NCBI GenBank assembly: GCA_014871385.1
Contig: CM026423.1
Location: 9,125,266 to 9,189,265 of the forward strand
DNA from: Ceratodon purpureus
Taxonomy: Eukaryota; Streptophyta; Bryopsida; Pseudoditrichales; Ditrichaceae
Length of the DNA stretch: 64,000 nt
Reading direction: 5' to 3'
The translations under genes and the position numbers were made by a program. Each line of letters begins with the position of its first letter. The first letter of the stretch is position 1. The notes beneath the pieces were generated by a model, which saw only the letters and a program-made list of their open reading frames with translations, searched no databases and was not told the origin of the DNA. Positions 11,897-22,118 of the stretch are shown piece after piece.

Positions 11897-13447
11897 TGAA
11901 GAGTACTGCTGTCGAAAGTCCCTTTCTCAGGTGATTCAATCCACTCAATTTTGTTTGCGTCGTCCCTGTCCGTAGCATAAGCATCAAATTCCCAATTTAT
12001 CACACTTTCACCCCCACTATAATTTAATACGGCTTCATGAACCACTGCAGTATTCTCTAATGTGACTGTGTACTCCGCCATGAGGCTACCGATTAGATAT
12101 CGAGATTCAAATAAGACCTATCACATGTTGCCTTCGATCAAGTGCACAGTCTGTTTAACGTCTACAGTTGTTAGATAAAGAACATTCACAATAAATATGG
12201 CATGTTTCCTTACTGAAATGAGATGGCAGAGCTCATTGTAATGTCCAGGTTTAATTCAAAAGCGTGCTTCCGACTGTCATAGCCAGAACGGAGTATGAGG
12301 TATTCCCAGTGCACGTACCATGTCCCCTGTTCTAAAGCGCACGTCCACGACCAGCAGCAACCCCTGAAATGTGAGTGAATCCATCCAGAATTGATAGAGC
12401 TCCGTAGTTCAGAATGACCTTCTTTTCTTGCTTGCCGTTTGCTTCTTTCCCATTGTTGATCACCGTGAAGGTGATGTGGATATCATTGGCCAATGTTTCT
12501 AAGGCCCTCTATTATTTTCCCCAGGTATTCGGTGTCCGCATGTGATAGCTATGCACACCTCTAGACAGCAATTCTCTCAAATGTTTAGTGCATTGCTCTC
12601 ATTCCATTTCGACCGCAAAGCACCGCGGAGGTACTTCACCCCGGGTATATACCCGCCATGAATTTACCCGCCGGGTATTTGACTCCGGGTATTCACCATC
12701 CCGATCCATGACTGGGTAAGCATTTACCCGGATGAAACACGTAGGTGAAAGACACTGTAAGCGTCGACTCTGCTGGAATGTCCATGTTAGGTACATCCTA
12801 GAATGACCTCCATAGGGACATACTTGAAATGCTGCGAATGTACCCATATGCACTGATTATGAATTGGACGTGACAACCTGGGGCTGCTCTGATTTTCATG
12901 ATGGTCTCCTTTTGGGAAGATCGGATTTCTCCGCCTTGAAGAGACATATCATGCCCCAAGCTGTAATTTCAGCACGTCTCCTGAATTAACCATGGCCGAT
13001 CTCCAGACGCCAAATTTATTGGCACCTGCCTCGCCATAGTCTTCAGATGGTGTCCTTCGCCCCACATTTGGAGAGACCTTTGTTCGTCCTGTAAGTCTAC
13101 GTGAACATGCTGTGTGCATGACTTATTCGAGAGCTCCATTGTATCTTTGAGTGACGGCGTTTACACCATAGTGAGAACCTTCCTGTCCCTGTAGGTTTCA
13201 ATTATGCTCTGCTACAGAATTCAAGGGGAGTGACCCGCCTTCCCCGCTTCCTCTACCTTCACGTGAATCCACTACGAATGAACTGATTGTTAGAAGCTGC
13301 AGTGAAGCAACTATCTAACTTGAAACTGTTCTACTGGTTTTGCAGTTTTGAAGGTACACAATCACGAAACTTACGACGTTGACAGAACCGCCGGCTTCAT
13401 CGAAAGCATTCGGATCCAGAAAGGTACCAAGCTTCATTCAATTGTCT
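11897..13447. other. non-coding CACTA interior
   Basis: No gene that I can support. A minus-strand ORF (11842-12081, 79 codons) overlaps the end of TNP2 and probably arises by chance. A possible exon at about 13346-13420 (KVHNHETYDVDR) sits between an AG acceptor and a GGTACC donor, but I could not join it in frame to the downstream gene. A cluster of CCGGGTA motifs is listed separately. Confidence 0.4.
12640..12742. repeat. cluster of CGGGTA/TACCCG motifs
   Basis: About seven copies of CGGGTA, TACCCG or near matches occur in both orientations within 100 bp (for example near 12643, 12650, 12667, 12673, 12687 and 12726), in an otherwise unremarkable spacer. Related ACCCGGGTAA occurs at about 14299. 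Dense, inverted short motifs inside a CACTA element could be protein-binding sites, but they lie far from the ends, so this is uncertain. Confidence 0.45.
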
Positions 13448-13575
13448 GAGGCTTCGGTTATGAATTGCATGAAAGCTGCATGTTAGGAAGTCAATGCATA
13501 TTTGTAGTTTTGAGGCTTCGGTTATGAATTGCATGAAAGCTGCATGTTAGGAAGTCAATGCATGTTTGTAGTTTT
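13448..13575. repeat. 64-bp tandem duplication
   Basis: Two adjacent 64-bp copies (13448-13511 and 13512-13575) differ at a single base (A or G in GCATRTTTG). The near identity indicates a recent duplication. It lies just upstream of the coiled-coil gene, in likely leader or intron sequence. Confidence 0.85.
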
Positions 13576-13659
13576 GACAGTGGCCGAGGGGATGTAAGTG
13601 CCGAAGTACCTAATTGTGGACTCTCATCATAGAGTTTCGCTTTGTATGTGGTGGAGCAG

Positions 13660-15127
13660 ATGGCTATGCCAGAGCGATGCAGCGTAGTATGGTTTACGAC
13701 GTTCATGGCACTACCAAACTCTGGAGTGATTCCGTCGGTGACACCGCCTGATCAACTCCCATCTCGTCAAGCCCTACATCAATTTTGGGGACCCAAGGAT
13801 CGCAACGGCTTGACCTTCTTTGACCACGGTACTCCATTGTACGAACTGTATGTGAAAGAATTGCACCGTCGAGTTCTCCAAGCCAAGTGGCCACTTAACG
13901 GCATTCTCCCGTTCCACTTCGCGAGGGGGCTTATGGCAGAGGCAATCGGTTTGCCTGTCAACTGGGCTGAATTCGCTTTCAAGAGCACCCACCCCCACCA
14001 ATCCCACGCAGTGAACCCTAGAATTCTACCTGAATTCGAGTCGCTGACAACTCCTCTACCTCCCCTGATCAAAGTTCTCCCCAAAGGCAACTTTCAGGTA
14101 CTTGAATCACCTAACTGTTTTTGAGCTCAAATGTTTAAATCCATTTAGGAAATCTTCGTGTCTATACTGCATTGTGATATCAGTAGTCAATGTGTAGAAT
14201 AGCATAGGTTCTATTCTTTAACCTCCCTTTAATTTACCTAGTCCGAGGTCTGTGCGTTGACTGAGCGGTCCGGACATGTATAAATTTATTCAAGTAACAC
14301 CCGGGTAATAAGGCTTTCTGTTCAGAAATCTTGCATCGTAAAGGACTGTAATTCTAATTATCTCCTGTCGTTGAGATTCGCAGGTCCCAGCGCTCAATTG
14401 CCGAGGCGTTCCAGTAGCACCCGAACAAAACGTAGGCGTTATATCTGGGGATAGCCCCCCCTCGGTATGGCAGGCTCCGCCACCAATGTCCGGCCACAAT
14501 CTCAGTCGTAGCTCGGTGCAGGGCATTGAGACCTCCAAGCGCACACCTCGGCCGTCTGTGAAGGGGAAGGAGAAGGTTGACGGCTACGAAGTTCGCCCAG
14601 GTGCCCAGCCCCTATTTGGCCTGAAACTGATCAGTGGGCGCGCAGCTCAGATCATAGTGGAAGAGAAAGCTAGACTCCAGCAAGCTCGCAACGAGCACTT
14701 GGAAACATGTGCCAAACTCGGGGCTCGATTGAAAGAGGAAAGGGAGACATTGTATTTCATTCAGGGGCGTGTGCAAGCGAAGGAGCAAAGCAAGGAGCAG
14801 ATGATGGAGCTACGCGACAGAGCGCTTAACATTCTGCTAGCCGCCAAGGCCGAAGACTTGTCTTTGACATCGGGCGTTGAAAAAACCGCGAAGGAGACGT
14901 TCATCAAAAATTGCGAAGAGTTACACACGTCGTGGGAGATAAGCACAGACCTTGCGATACAACGACTGCAGCACTGGGAGCTCAAATTCGACAAACAGAA
15001 TACGGTATGCGTCAAATGTTACAACGACCTTTTGACGGCAGAGGGCATACTGGAAGGCGCTTGTGAGACCATTGATCGGGAAATGGAGGGACTCAGCGAT
15101 CTGTTAGAACTCCTTCGCCACCTTTGA
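13660..15127 (+). CDS. coiled-coil protein carried by the CACTA element
   Basis: Two-exon model: 13660-14097 and 14384-15127. The donor CAG|GTACTT and acceptor TTCGCAG|GTCCCAG keep phase 0 and give 393 residues. The first exon is a globular-looking region rich in Trp, Phe and Pro (ALHQFWGPKDRN, LPFHFARGLMAEAIG). The second is a long helical segment (residues about 215-390) with heptad-like spacing, many Glu/Lys/Gln (AQIIVEEKARLQQARNEHLE) and two Cys near its end (VCVKC). I do not recognise a family. It lies inside the element between TNP2 and the right terminus on the TNP2 strand, so it is a third element gene or captured host sequence. An upstream exon may exist: the frame stays open from 13642 and an AG acceptor precedes the start. 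Confidence 0.55.
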
Positions 15128-15859
15128 GGTTCACGGATTGAATTAGTTCTACTCATGAGAATCTAGCGTGGTAACGACAAAGGTCAGAGTACTAGGTAAT
15201 CTGTAGGAATCTATCGTTGATCCTACTGAAATGAATATATTCGTGCAAAACAATTGCATGAAGATCCAGCACAGATCGGAGTTCTCGAAACCTCAATTTC
15301 TTCTTCACACGTTTCGGTTATTCGTCGTTTTTGCCGGCGTTTTTGGACTCTTTTTATGATGCATATCCAGAGCCTGAAACAGTTATCAATGACAATTGAC
15401 GTAGGCATGCACAGTAATATGCATGAATTAAACTTGGTCGATCAGCTACGTACTGTAACATCTAGGTTCGATGTCCATTTCGAGTTCAGAACTACCATTC
15501 TCTGTACCGAAAAGTCGTCAGTGTCACAACCGCTTGGTCAACCCAGTCAAACAACCGCCCGGTATGAGAAGAACTAGGTAGGGTATGTCTGGTGGGAAAA
15601 GCGGAGTAGTTCTTAACCCCCTGCTTTACTTTCAATTCACTATGACAGAAAGAGTACCCTCCCTCAGTGGATGAACTCCAAGTAGTCGTCGGCAGTACAT
15701 CCCTACGCGACCTCAATTAACCAGCCCTCGAGTAAATGACTGACATCGTAGGGTAGGTATGCAGTAAACGTGAAAACTATATTTGAGCTGACACCTGATT
15801 GGTCGCAACGCTGGACCACCTTCGGCATATCAGGAACAGTGCCACCCCTGACAGAGGGT
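15128..15859. other. non-coding 3' part of CACTA element
   Basis: Between the coiled-coil gene and the subterminal repeats I see no gene. The ORFs of about 60-107 codons have no recognisable motif. Probably 3' UTR and spacer. Confidence 0.45.
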
Positions 15860-15980
15860 CCGAGGCATTACACCAAAAAACATGTCGAACCAATCAGAAA
15901 CGGGGACTATTTTAAACTTTACACCAGACTCAGATTTCGGTGTAATGGGCTGGTGTAGTTACACCCAGTTTCCACTAGTG
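15860..15980. repeat. CACTA right terminus and subterminal repeats
   Basis: The last 120 bp of the element hold at least four TTACACC/GGTGTAA motifs in alternating orientation (near 15868, 15920, 15940 and 15955) and end in CCACTAGTG at 15980. Similar ends are where TnpA-type proteins bind in CACTA elements; that role is inferred from the family. The match to GGTGTA motifs at 13-45 supports pairing of the two ends. Confidence 0.65.
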
Positions 15981-17156
15981 AAAGTGGATTGTAGGCCGAC
16001 TCTATAAGAAAATAGCCTGCTCAACTCCTGCATACAAGAATAGACTTTACTCTCTAGATGAAACGAAAATGAAACTGCCATGGAGCCAAAACCTTCGAAC
16101 TCACTCAATTTCTTTTAATATTTTATTTTATACATTGAATAACTAAATTAACCATTATCTAATAAATTTCCTGATAAAAATATTTAGAAATTTAATTATT
16201 ATATTCATGATTTTATAAAAACAAAAAGTTAATTTGATTGTTTGGATGAAGTGAATGTTTGTTGATAAATGATGCTGTATAAATGGGTTTTTGCACCCTA
16301 ATTCTTTTCAGACTTCCAACTTGTAAGTTTACATGCCTATGTGCACTCCAAGTGACGCACTCTAAAATGTTGTCCTCCTGGGATGCATATTAATGTACAT
16401 TATTGCCATAATGTACAAAAATTGTGCACAAGTAGGATATTATATCATAGTTTATTGTTGTGCATCTTATTTAATTGAAGATTAATCCTTAAACAACATT
16501 TCAAGCCTAGGCAGATAGCATGACCCATCTCCAATAGAATCTTCAAGTTGGGCACATTGACGGGCATTGATTATCTTGAGCTTTGGTAAAAAATAAAAAC
16601 TACAAGATGGACCGTGCAACAACACTATTCCTTGCTTTATTGATTTATTTTAACTTACTTTCAACTTATTCATTCTAAATTCTCAATACAATGGAAAACA
16701 ATCTAACATTGCAACCAAGTGATAGATTAAGGCTCAAATCACAAGCAAAAATGAGAAAACTTAAGAGGGGGGCAAGCCAAAGAAGATACTTCCCTCCTTT
16801 AACAACATCACACATGCAAATTTGTATACTAATTTTAAAGAATTTTTGGAAGTAGTTGAATTCATTTCAAGCCCCTTTCTAATGCAAAGTCAAGAAACCC
16901 CTACTTGGTCAATTGACCTTGATTGAGGTTTTTGTACGAAGAAAGATTCATCAAAAAATAGCACCTCGGGCTATGGTTGTCATTTAAAGGTCAATAGCAA
17001 CAAACGCTAACACTACACGTTTAACAACGGCCATTCTAGTAGCACTATCCTCGACATACTTGTAATTCATGCTGGTAACTATTACAAGTGCTACTATTCT
17101 TTGTTCTTCTCAATCAAAGAAAAGTAAAAGAACACCACAGAGCTCTAGAAGGGGCG

Positions 17157-17295
17157 GAGATGATGATTAGGTCAAGAAAGAACCACTACTCATAGGGACT
17201 TACGGGTTCGAGGCGGAGGGTGAGGGCGAAGCCTGTCCCAAGGCAAAGGGCGACATCCATGCCTAGGAGTTCCTCCAAGCAGGGTTCTTCCTGCA
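17157..17295. mobile_element. GC-rich foldback element, diverged copy
   Basis: The core (about 17212-17263, with GAGGGTGAGGGCGAAGCC and GGGCGACAT) aligns at roughly 85 percent with the core of the clearer copy at 19531-19662. The flanks also correspond (GAACCACTACTCATAGGG on the left, GGGTTCTTCCT on the right), but the terminal complementarity has decayed. GC content contrasts with the AT-rich surroundings. Confidence 0.45.
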
Positions 17296-17551
17296 TAACC
17301 CCGTGTCATCGCCCTTGCCTATGCTACAAAGATTATTGTGCGGGGCAGGTTTTTCCCATGTGAGAGGAATTCCATTCAATAATCTTGTAGGAGTCTTGAG
17401 CCCGAATAACGACACAAGAGGTTTGTTTAGGAGAATGGAGAAATCCTCCAAAGGGGGTTATGTGAAATGAATCGGTTGAGGTTGAGTGCAGTGTGCAGCC
17501 AACAGCTACCACAAGACCCTTGCAGACGCATTGGTGCGACTTCGGGGGTGA

Positions 17552-17600
17552 TTCTTCTTCTTCTTCTTCTTCTTCTTCTTCTTTTCTTTCTTTTTCTTTT
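17552..17600. repeat. CTT microsatellite
   Basis: A run of CTT triplets (about ten units) followed by an imperfect CTTT tract. On the other strand it would encode poly-Glu, which explains the ORF there. Confidence 0.9.
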
Positions 17601-17624
17601 GAAACAAGGGGGTGATTCTTCAAG

Positions 17625-18050
17625 TAAGGTAGAAACACCTTAAACCGGGCGAATAAGAGATTCAGCATGATTGTGGACCTCGTGTGTACTGTTTGTAATT
17701 TTTCCTGGATGGGGAAACAGGAGGGAGAGTGAATGCAAAAATTTCCAGAATTAAATAGCAAAAATTGAATTTACTACAAATTTTTGAAGTCAAAAGTGTA
17801 CATGACCTTAAAGTGATCAGTAGACTCTCCTTTTGTGGCGCTCACGCATGTAGCTAAAACCGTGCAAATAGAGTTAATGAACCATGAATCTATGAACCAA
17901 CCACCTCACTACACGTGTCCATATCGAGTCACTATTCATGAACTATTTATGAAATTGCTGTGCACGCAATAAGGTTCATGCCATGGGCGGCACAGGGGCG
18001 GTCTACCCTGCGCTTCTGGGGGCCGCCCGGTTTAAGGTGTTTCTACCTTA
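17625..18050. mobile_element. MITE-like element with 27-bp perfect TIRs
   Basis: The 27 bp at 17625-17651 (starting TAAGGTAGAAACACC) are the exact reverse complement of 18024-18050 (ending GGTGTTTCTACCTTA). The interior is about 370 bp and has no coding capacity. If the outermost TA on each side is the target duplication, this would fit a Tc1/mariner (Stowaway-like) MITE; the TA is also part of the palindrome, so the assignment is tentative. Confidence 0.6.
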
Positions 18051-18725
18051 GCAATGCTGGTGGCAGCAGAGATTTGGGCCCTGGCCCAGGTGATATTATT
18101 ATGAGTTGTAATGGATATTCCACGAAAGAGAGAATATGGATAAGATGGGCGAACATTATGCTCGATCCTCCAAAATATGCTCAATCCTCCAAAGTCCATA
18201 TTATGCTCAATCCATCTGGTGACTGGTCCCATGGGAATATCATGTGACAGAGTCTGGCTCGGCAACCGCGGACCCAGTCTGAGAGGTTATATTAATTATG
18301 CTAATTTCTCTCGCTTTCTTTCTGGTAGCAAAACTGAGCCCATGTGGGCGCCAATTGGTGGGCTGTGGATCAGCCTTGTTTCGAAGAATTCTGCATTCAT
18401 ATCAACCTAAAGAAAGCTAGACACATTCCTTATGATTCACAGAGTAGGCATGCAGCTGGTGAGCTCACAAGTAAGATGATTTCGATCCTTCATAATGATT
18501 TTGGAGGGGAATGAATGTGCGAGTTGTAATGATCAGTGAGGATATTTGGAAGAAAAAATGTTATGGATGAGAATGCATATATAAAATTAGGAGCCATGTC
18601 ATTAAAGTAGAGTTCAAATACTTTGTATTTTTTACACCTCTTAAATTATCCTCCTATTTAATCTTTGAAATGAAAAAATCGACTCCATTGTTTGCAACGG
18701 GTAATAAAATTTTCTCGTTTGTGTC

Positions 18726-18776
18726 AAAAAAAAAAAAAAAAAAAAAAAATAGAAAAAGAAGAAGAAGAAGAAGGAA
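18726..18776. repeat. poly-A run and GAA repeat
   Basis: About 24 A residues, then a short spacer and a GAA repeat. It may be the tail of a retroposed sequence, but I see no clear target duplication. Confidence 0.7.
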
Positions 18777-19530
18777 GAATCGACCCTTTCATCTATACCT
18801 TTTATCCTTAAAGTTCCTTTAATCCCCAATTGGTTTTAATAATATTGAGAAACTTAGATAAGTAGTAAAAAATATCATTTTGGGGTGACATTTTCACAAT
18901 TTTTTTCAGGGAGTGTTAAACCTATTTCCCACCTCTAAAATTTAGTGCTCAAGTAACTAACATCATGTTTATCATATTAGTATAAAATCCTCAACTTCTG
19001 GAGAACAAAGAATTATACTAAAAGAAGTCAAAGTATATCGATCAAAGTATAAAGGGGATTTTGTTTCGTATTCTTTTTGCTTTGTAAAATTTGGTCCGTT
19101 TTCTCAATTAGATAACCAATTTCTTGGACACTCCAATATCTTTTCATTATTTTTTTTTCCTGCCCCTTGACATGTTTTGCACTGGAATAAAAGCAGCTTA
19201 TTGTATCATATGGATAATGGTTTCGACATAATAATATATTGAAGATCAAGATTCCGCACCTGCTAAAGCACCTAAATTATGCCATTAGTTGCTTATCTCA
19301 ATTTGGGAGACAGAATTGCAGCCAGCATCTGAATTCCACCCCGGCCATGATCCATCATGCCATGTGAACTTTGGAATTTATGCAAATCAAGCTGGCAAAC
19401 CCTGTGGTCACCAGGCTGTTGTCACAATGACACCCTTCTGCTTATTTTTGTGAAGTATATCCTAAACATCTCACAAATATTATGTGTATTGTTTGGATAA
19501 CTTCAATATATCACAATGCTTCATAATGTA

Positions 19531-19662
19531 AAGGAAGAGCCCCTGGTCAGAGGGGCTCATGGACTGAGAGGGCGCCCGAGGAAGAGGGTGAGAGCGAAGC
19601 CCGTCCCAAGCCCGAGGGCGACATTCCTGTCCATGAGCCCCAATGGGCGGTGGCTCTTCCTT
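19531..19662. mobile_element. GC-rich foldback element, best copy
   Basis: The element starts AAGGAAGAGCC and ends GGCTCTTCCTT, and its inner arms GGGGCTCATGGAC and GTCCATGAGCCCC are also complementary, so the ends form a 34-bp stem interrupted by one 11-nt internal bulge. The central 60 bp contain GAGGGTGAGAGCGAAGCC and GAGGGCGAC. The length and lack of coding capacity fit a MITE or foldback family. Related copies lie at 17157-17295 and 33955-34120. Confidence 0.65.
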
Positions 19663-21832
19663 CGTAACTTTCTTCCTTTGTAACTTTTGTGTCATTCTTC
19701 TCACACCATGTTGCCCATGCTGCTCGGGATTTTCTGCGAGGAGAACTTTTGAGCATGGGGGGAATTCTATCAAAAAACGGGGGAGGTTTTCCAATAATGA
19801 GTTACGCAACGGGACGGGCCTTGAATTCATGTATTGCAAAACCCCAAAGAATTTATTAGAATTTGATGAGAGTTGTTTTTTTATTTTTTTAATATAATTT
19901 TTATTTTTTAAAGGTCTTCCAAAAAATTACCTTCACTAAATATTCAAGAAAAAAAAAATAAAAATTATTGAGGTCATAGGAACTTGCCCAAATTTTCGAG
20001 GGACCACTTTCGTACCCATGGTCCTTAAAGAGTTAAGATAACTCTATCCAATCCAAACCAATCATTTTTCGTCATATCTTATTCATTGTCATAAAAAAAT
20101 GGTATATAAAAATATTTCCTGATTACTGAGATGATAGCAACTTTGTTAAAAAATAATATGTAACTTCAATAAAAACTTGTAAATAATTTACAGCTAAGGA
20201 GAATTTGTGGTTACATCCTGCTTAGCTATAGAAAACTTCTCTATGCTGGTAGTCAATCCATGCATCTACTACAAAAGTTTTTGCCTTTGATCTACACATC
20301 TCCTATAACACACGAGGGACTTCTCACAAGAATGTAGCACTCCAAGTGAATGTCAAGAAAGTACTTTCTCTACATGAGCTGAAATATCACGGAATTACAT
20401 CATGACCTGACTTTCTGATATATCTATGCTCACTTTTAACACTGTTGTGATCGTAGTACATTTGATGAAGTTAAAAGTATCTCTGAAAACACAGTTTATC
20501 TACTATTCAATCACATGCTGTACATGAGGTGATAGTCATAATAATAATAACCTTCACAGTTGAATCAAATTCTCACATGTCATGGTATGTCTCATTCATA
20601 AAAGAAGTTCGGTGAACTGTCTGAGAACTTGACAATTTCAATTTCAGGTATCTGACACCTCCAATGTGTTAGGAATAGGCTTTTGAATCCCATTCAAAAC
20701 TTGCGTACGCAAAGTGATAGCCCCAGATGCGGCATGACCACTCTCAGTTCCTTTGGTACTCCCAGCCTAAACAAGAGAAGCTACTTACAAGGCGAAACTA
20801 GAAAATGGGTATCAACAATCATAGAGTACTCACGACCAAATTGAATAATCACTTACAGGCAGAGAATATGGGGGAATGAAGTTGTCTTGGTACTCAAACC
20901 CCTGAAAGTCATCGAAAAATGTCATAACATGGCTTTGAAGGAAGTAGAATATAATGAAATTTGATTGTATTTGGAATAGCACCATGGCCAGTTTACTCAA
21001 AAATAATTATAGAAAATTAAAACAGAAAAAATGAAAACTATGAGAACAAGAAGATGAAAACAGAGGAAATTGTTTTTTTTGTAATGTGTGTGTTTTTTAT
21101 AACTAATAATTATTTTTATTTAGTAATTTAAGGTGATTTATAGTGAATTATTTTGCTAAAAAATAAGAATAAGTAAATCCATATTCCAAAAAAATAAAAT
21201 TTTTTATTGATGGATGGAAGTAGAAAGATTAGGTTTAGTAATAAAGAAGGCACAAAGTTGTAATCTTGAAAATTTCTATTTCCGGCGGTTAAGGGCGGCC
21301 TGGAACAACCTGAAATTTAAATCTGGTGTCCGGATATATAAGGCGGGGACAGACTTTGCACCATTTGGAACCCTATTCCTGTGAGGTCTCTCCACCTCTC
21401 TCGGAGCTCTCAAGGAATCAAAGCAGTAGTTCAAGATATTTTGATTCCGAAGTTAGAAAGGGGGAGGTAACCTCAAAAGTGACTGGGGGACTACCGGTTT
21501 AAAGGTCGACGGATGTTTACAGGACGTGGCTTGGATAGAAAAGTGCATTGGAGGCTACCACTGGGCTCATCAAACCCCTAAGCCCTTAAACAAGAGGAGG
21601 TTGGATGGAGGCTTAAAGGTCTATAGCACCACTTGGGATGCTTTAAGAATGTACTTCTATGTAATCGTGTAGCGGGTACACCAATGTCCATTTAATGAAT
21701 GAGGTGGGGGAGGGGTGGAGCACTAGCGGTTGAGTGTTTGGATTACCTTGGGCTTTGATTTTTTGGTGCTATGTTGGATACATGAAAAGTCCCCTACCTC
21801 AACACCATTTTAGTAAATAAATATGTATTTAT

Positions 21833-21935
21833 AAGATTTTAGTTTTTTTTTTTTTTTTTTGGGAACAAATGGTACCTTTATTACCATTGCCAGAGCAACA
21901 GACAAAAATACACATCGAGACAAGATTTTAGTTTT
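21833..21935 (-). mobile_element. tiny 5'-truncated retroposon with 14-bp target duplication
   Basis: AAGATTTTAGTTTT occurs at 21833-21846 and again at 21922-21935. Between them lies a T-run (to 21860) followed by about 60 bp. Read on the minus strand this gives a short sequence with GGTAATAAAGGTACC, containing an AATAAA signal, then a poly-A tail. That is the layout of a target-primed LINE or processed-RNA insertion, here truncated to its 3' end. The source family is not identifiable from 60 bp. Confidence 0.7.
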
Positions 21936-22095
21936 GACTCTTTCACCATCAATTTGTCCTTGTTTCTAAGTTACCACCTGACCCCACGTGACATTGCAAA
22001 GAACACTTAAATTTCATTCCATTTATGTTTATCAGATGAGAAGAATTATGAAAATATCAAGTCTACAATACAGTTGGAAATGCCATGCAAGCTGA

Positions 22096-22118
22096 GAATC
22101 ACACGCCAGGTGTGATTC
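22096..22118. other. short perfect hairpin
   Basis: GAATCACAC, a five-base loop, then GTGTGATTC. No T-run follows and there is no gene nearby, so no function is proposed. Confidence 0.5.

Larger units (their letters stand above)
1..15980 (+). mobile_element. CACTA (En/Spm) DNA transposon, left end outside window
   Basis: A single large CACTA-type element fills the first quarter of the window. It contains a complete TNP2-type transposase gene (6583-11896, plus), a TnpA/TnpD-like partner gene (1158-4789, minus), an extra TNP2-related ORF (5231-6211) and a coiled-coil gene (13660-15127). The right end is placed at 15980: read on the minus strand the terminus begins CACTAGTGGAAACTGGGTG, the CACTA signature. 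It is followed by repeated GGTGTAA motifs in both orientations (about 15868-15965), typical of CACTA subterminal repeats. The same motifs occur at 13-45 (GGTGTAA and TTCGGTGTAG), so the left terminus probably lies a short way upstream of base 1. Just past 15980 the sequence becomes AT-rich. Only the right end is visible, so the target duplication (3 bp expected) cannot be checked. Confidence 0.85.

Noticed and set aside
11842..12081. Minus-strand 79-codon ORF overlapping the 3' end of TNP2
   Set aside because: Overlaps confirmed coding sequence on the other strand and shows no recognisable motif.
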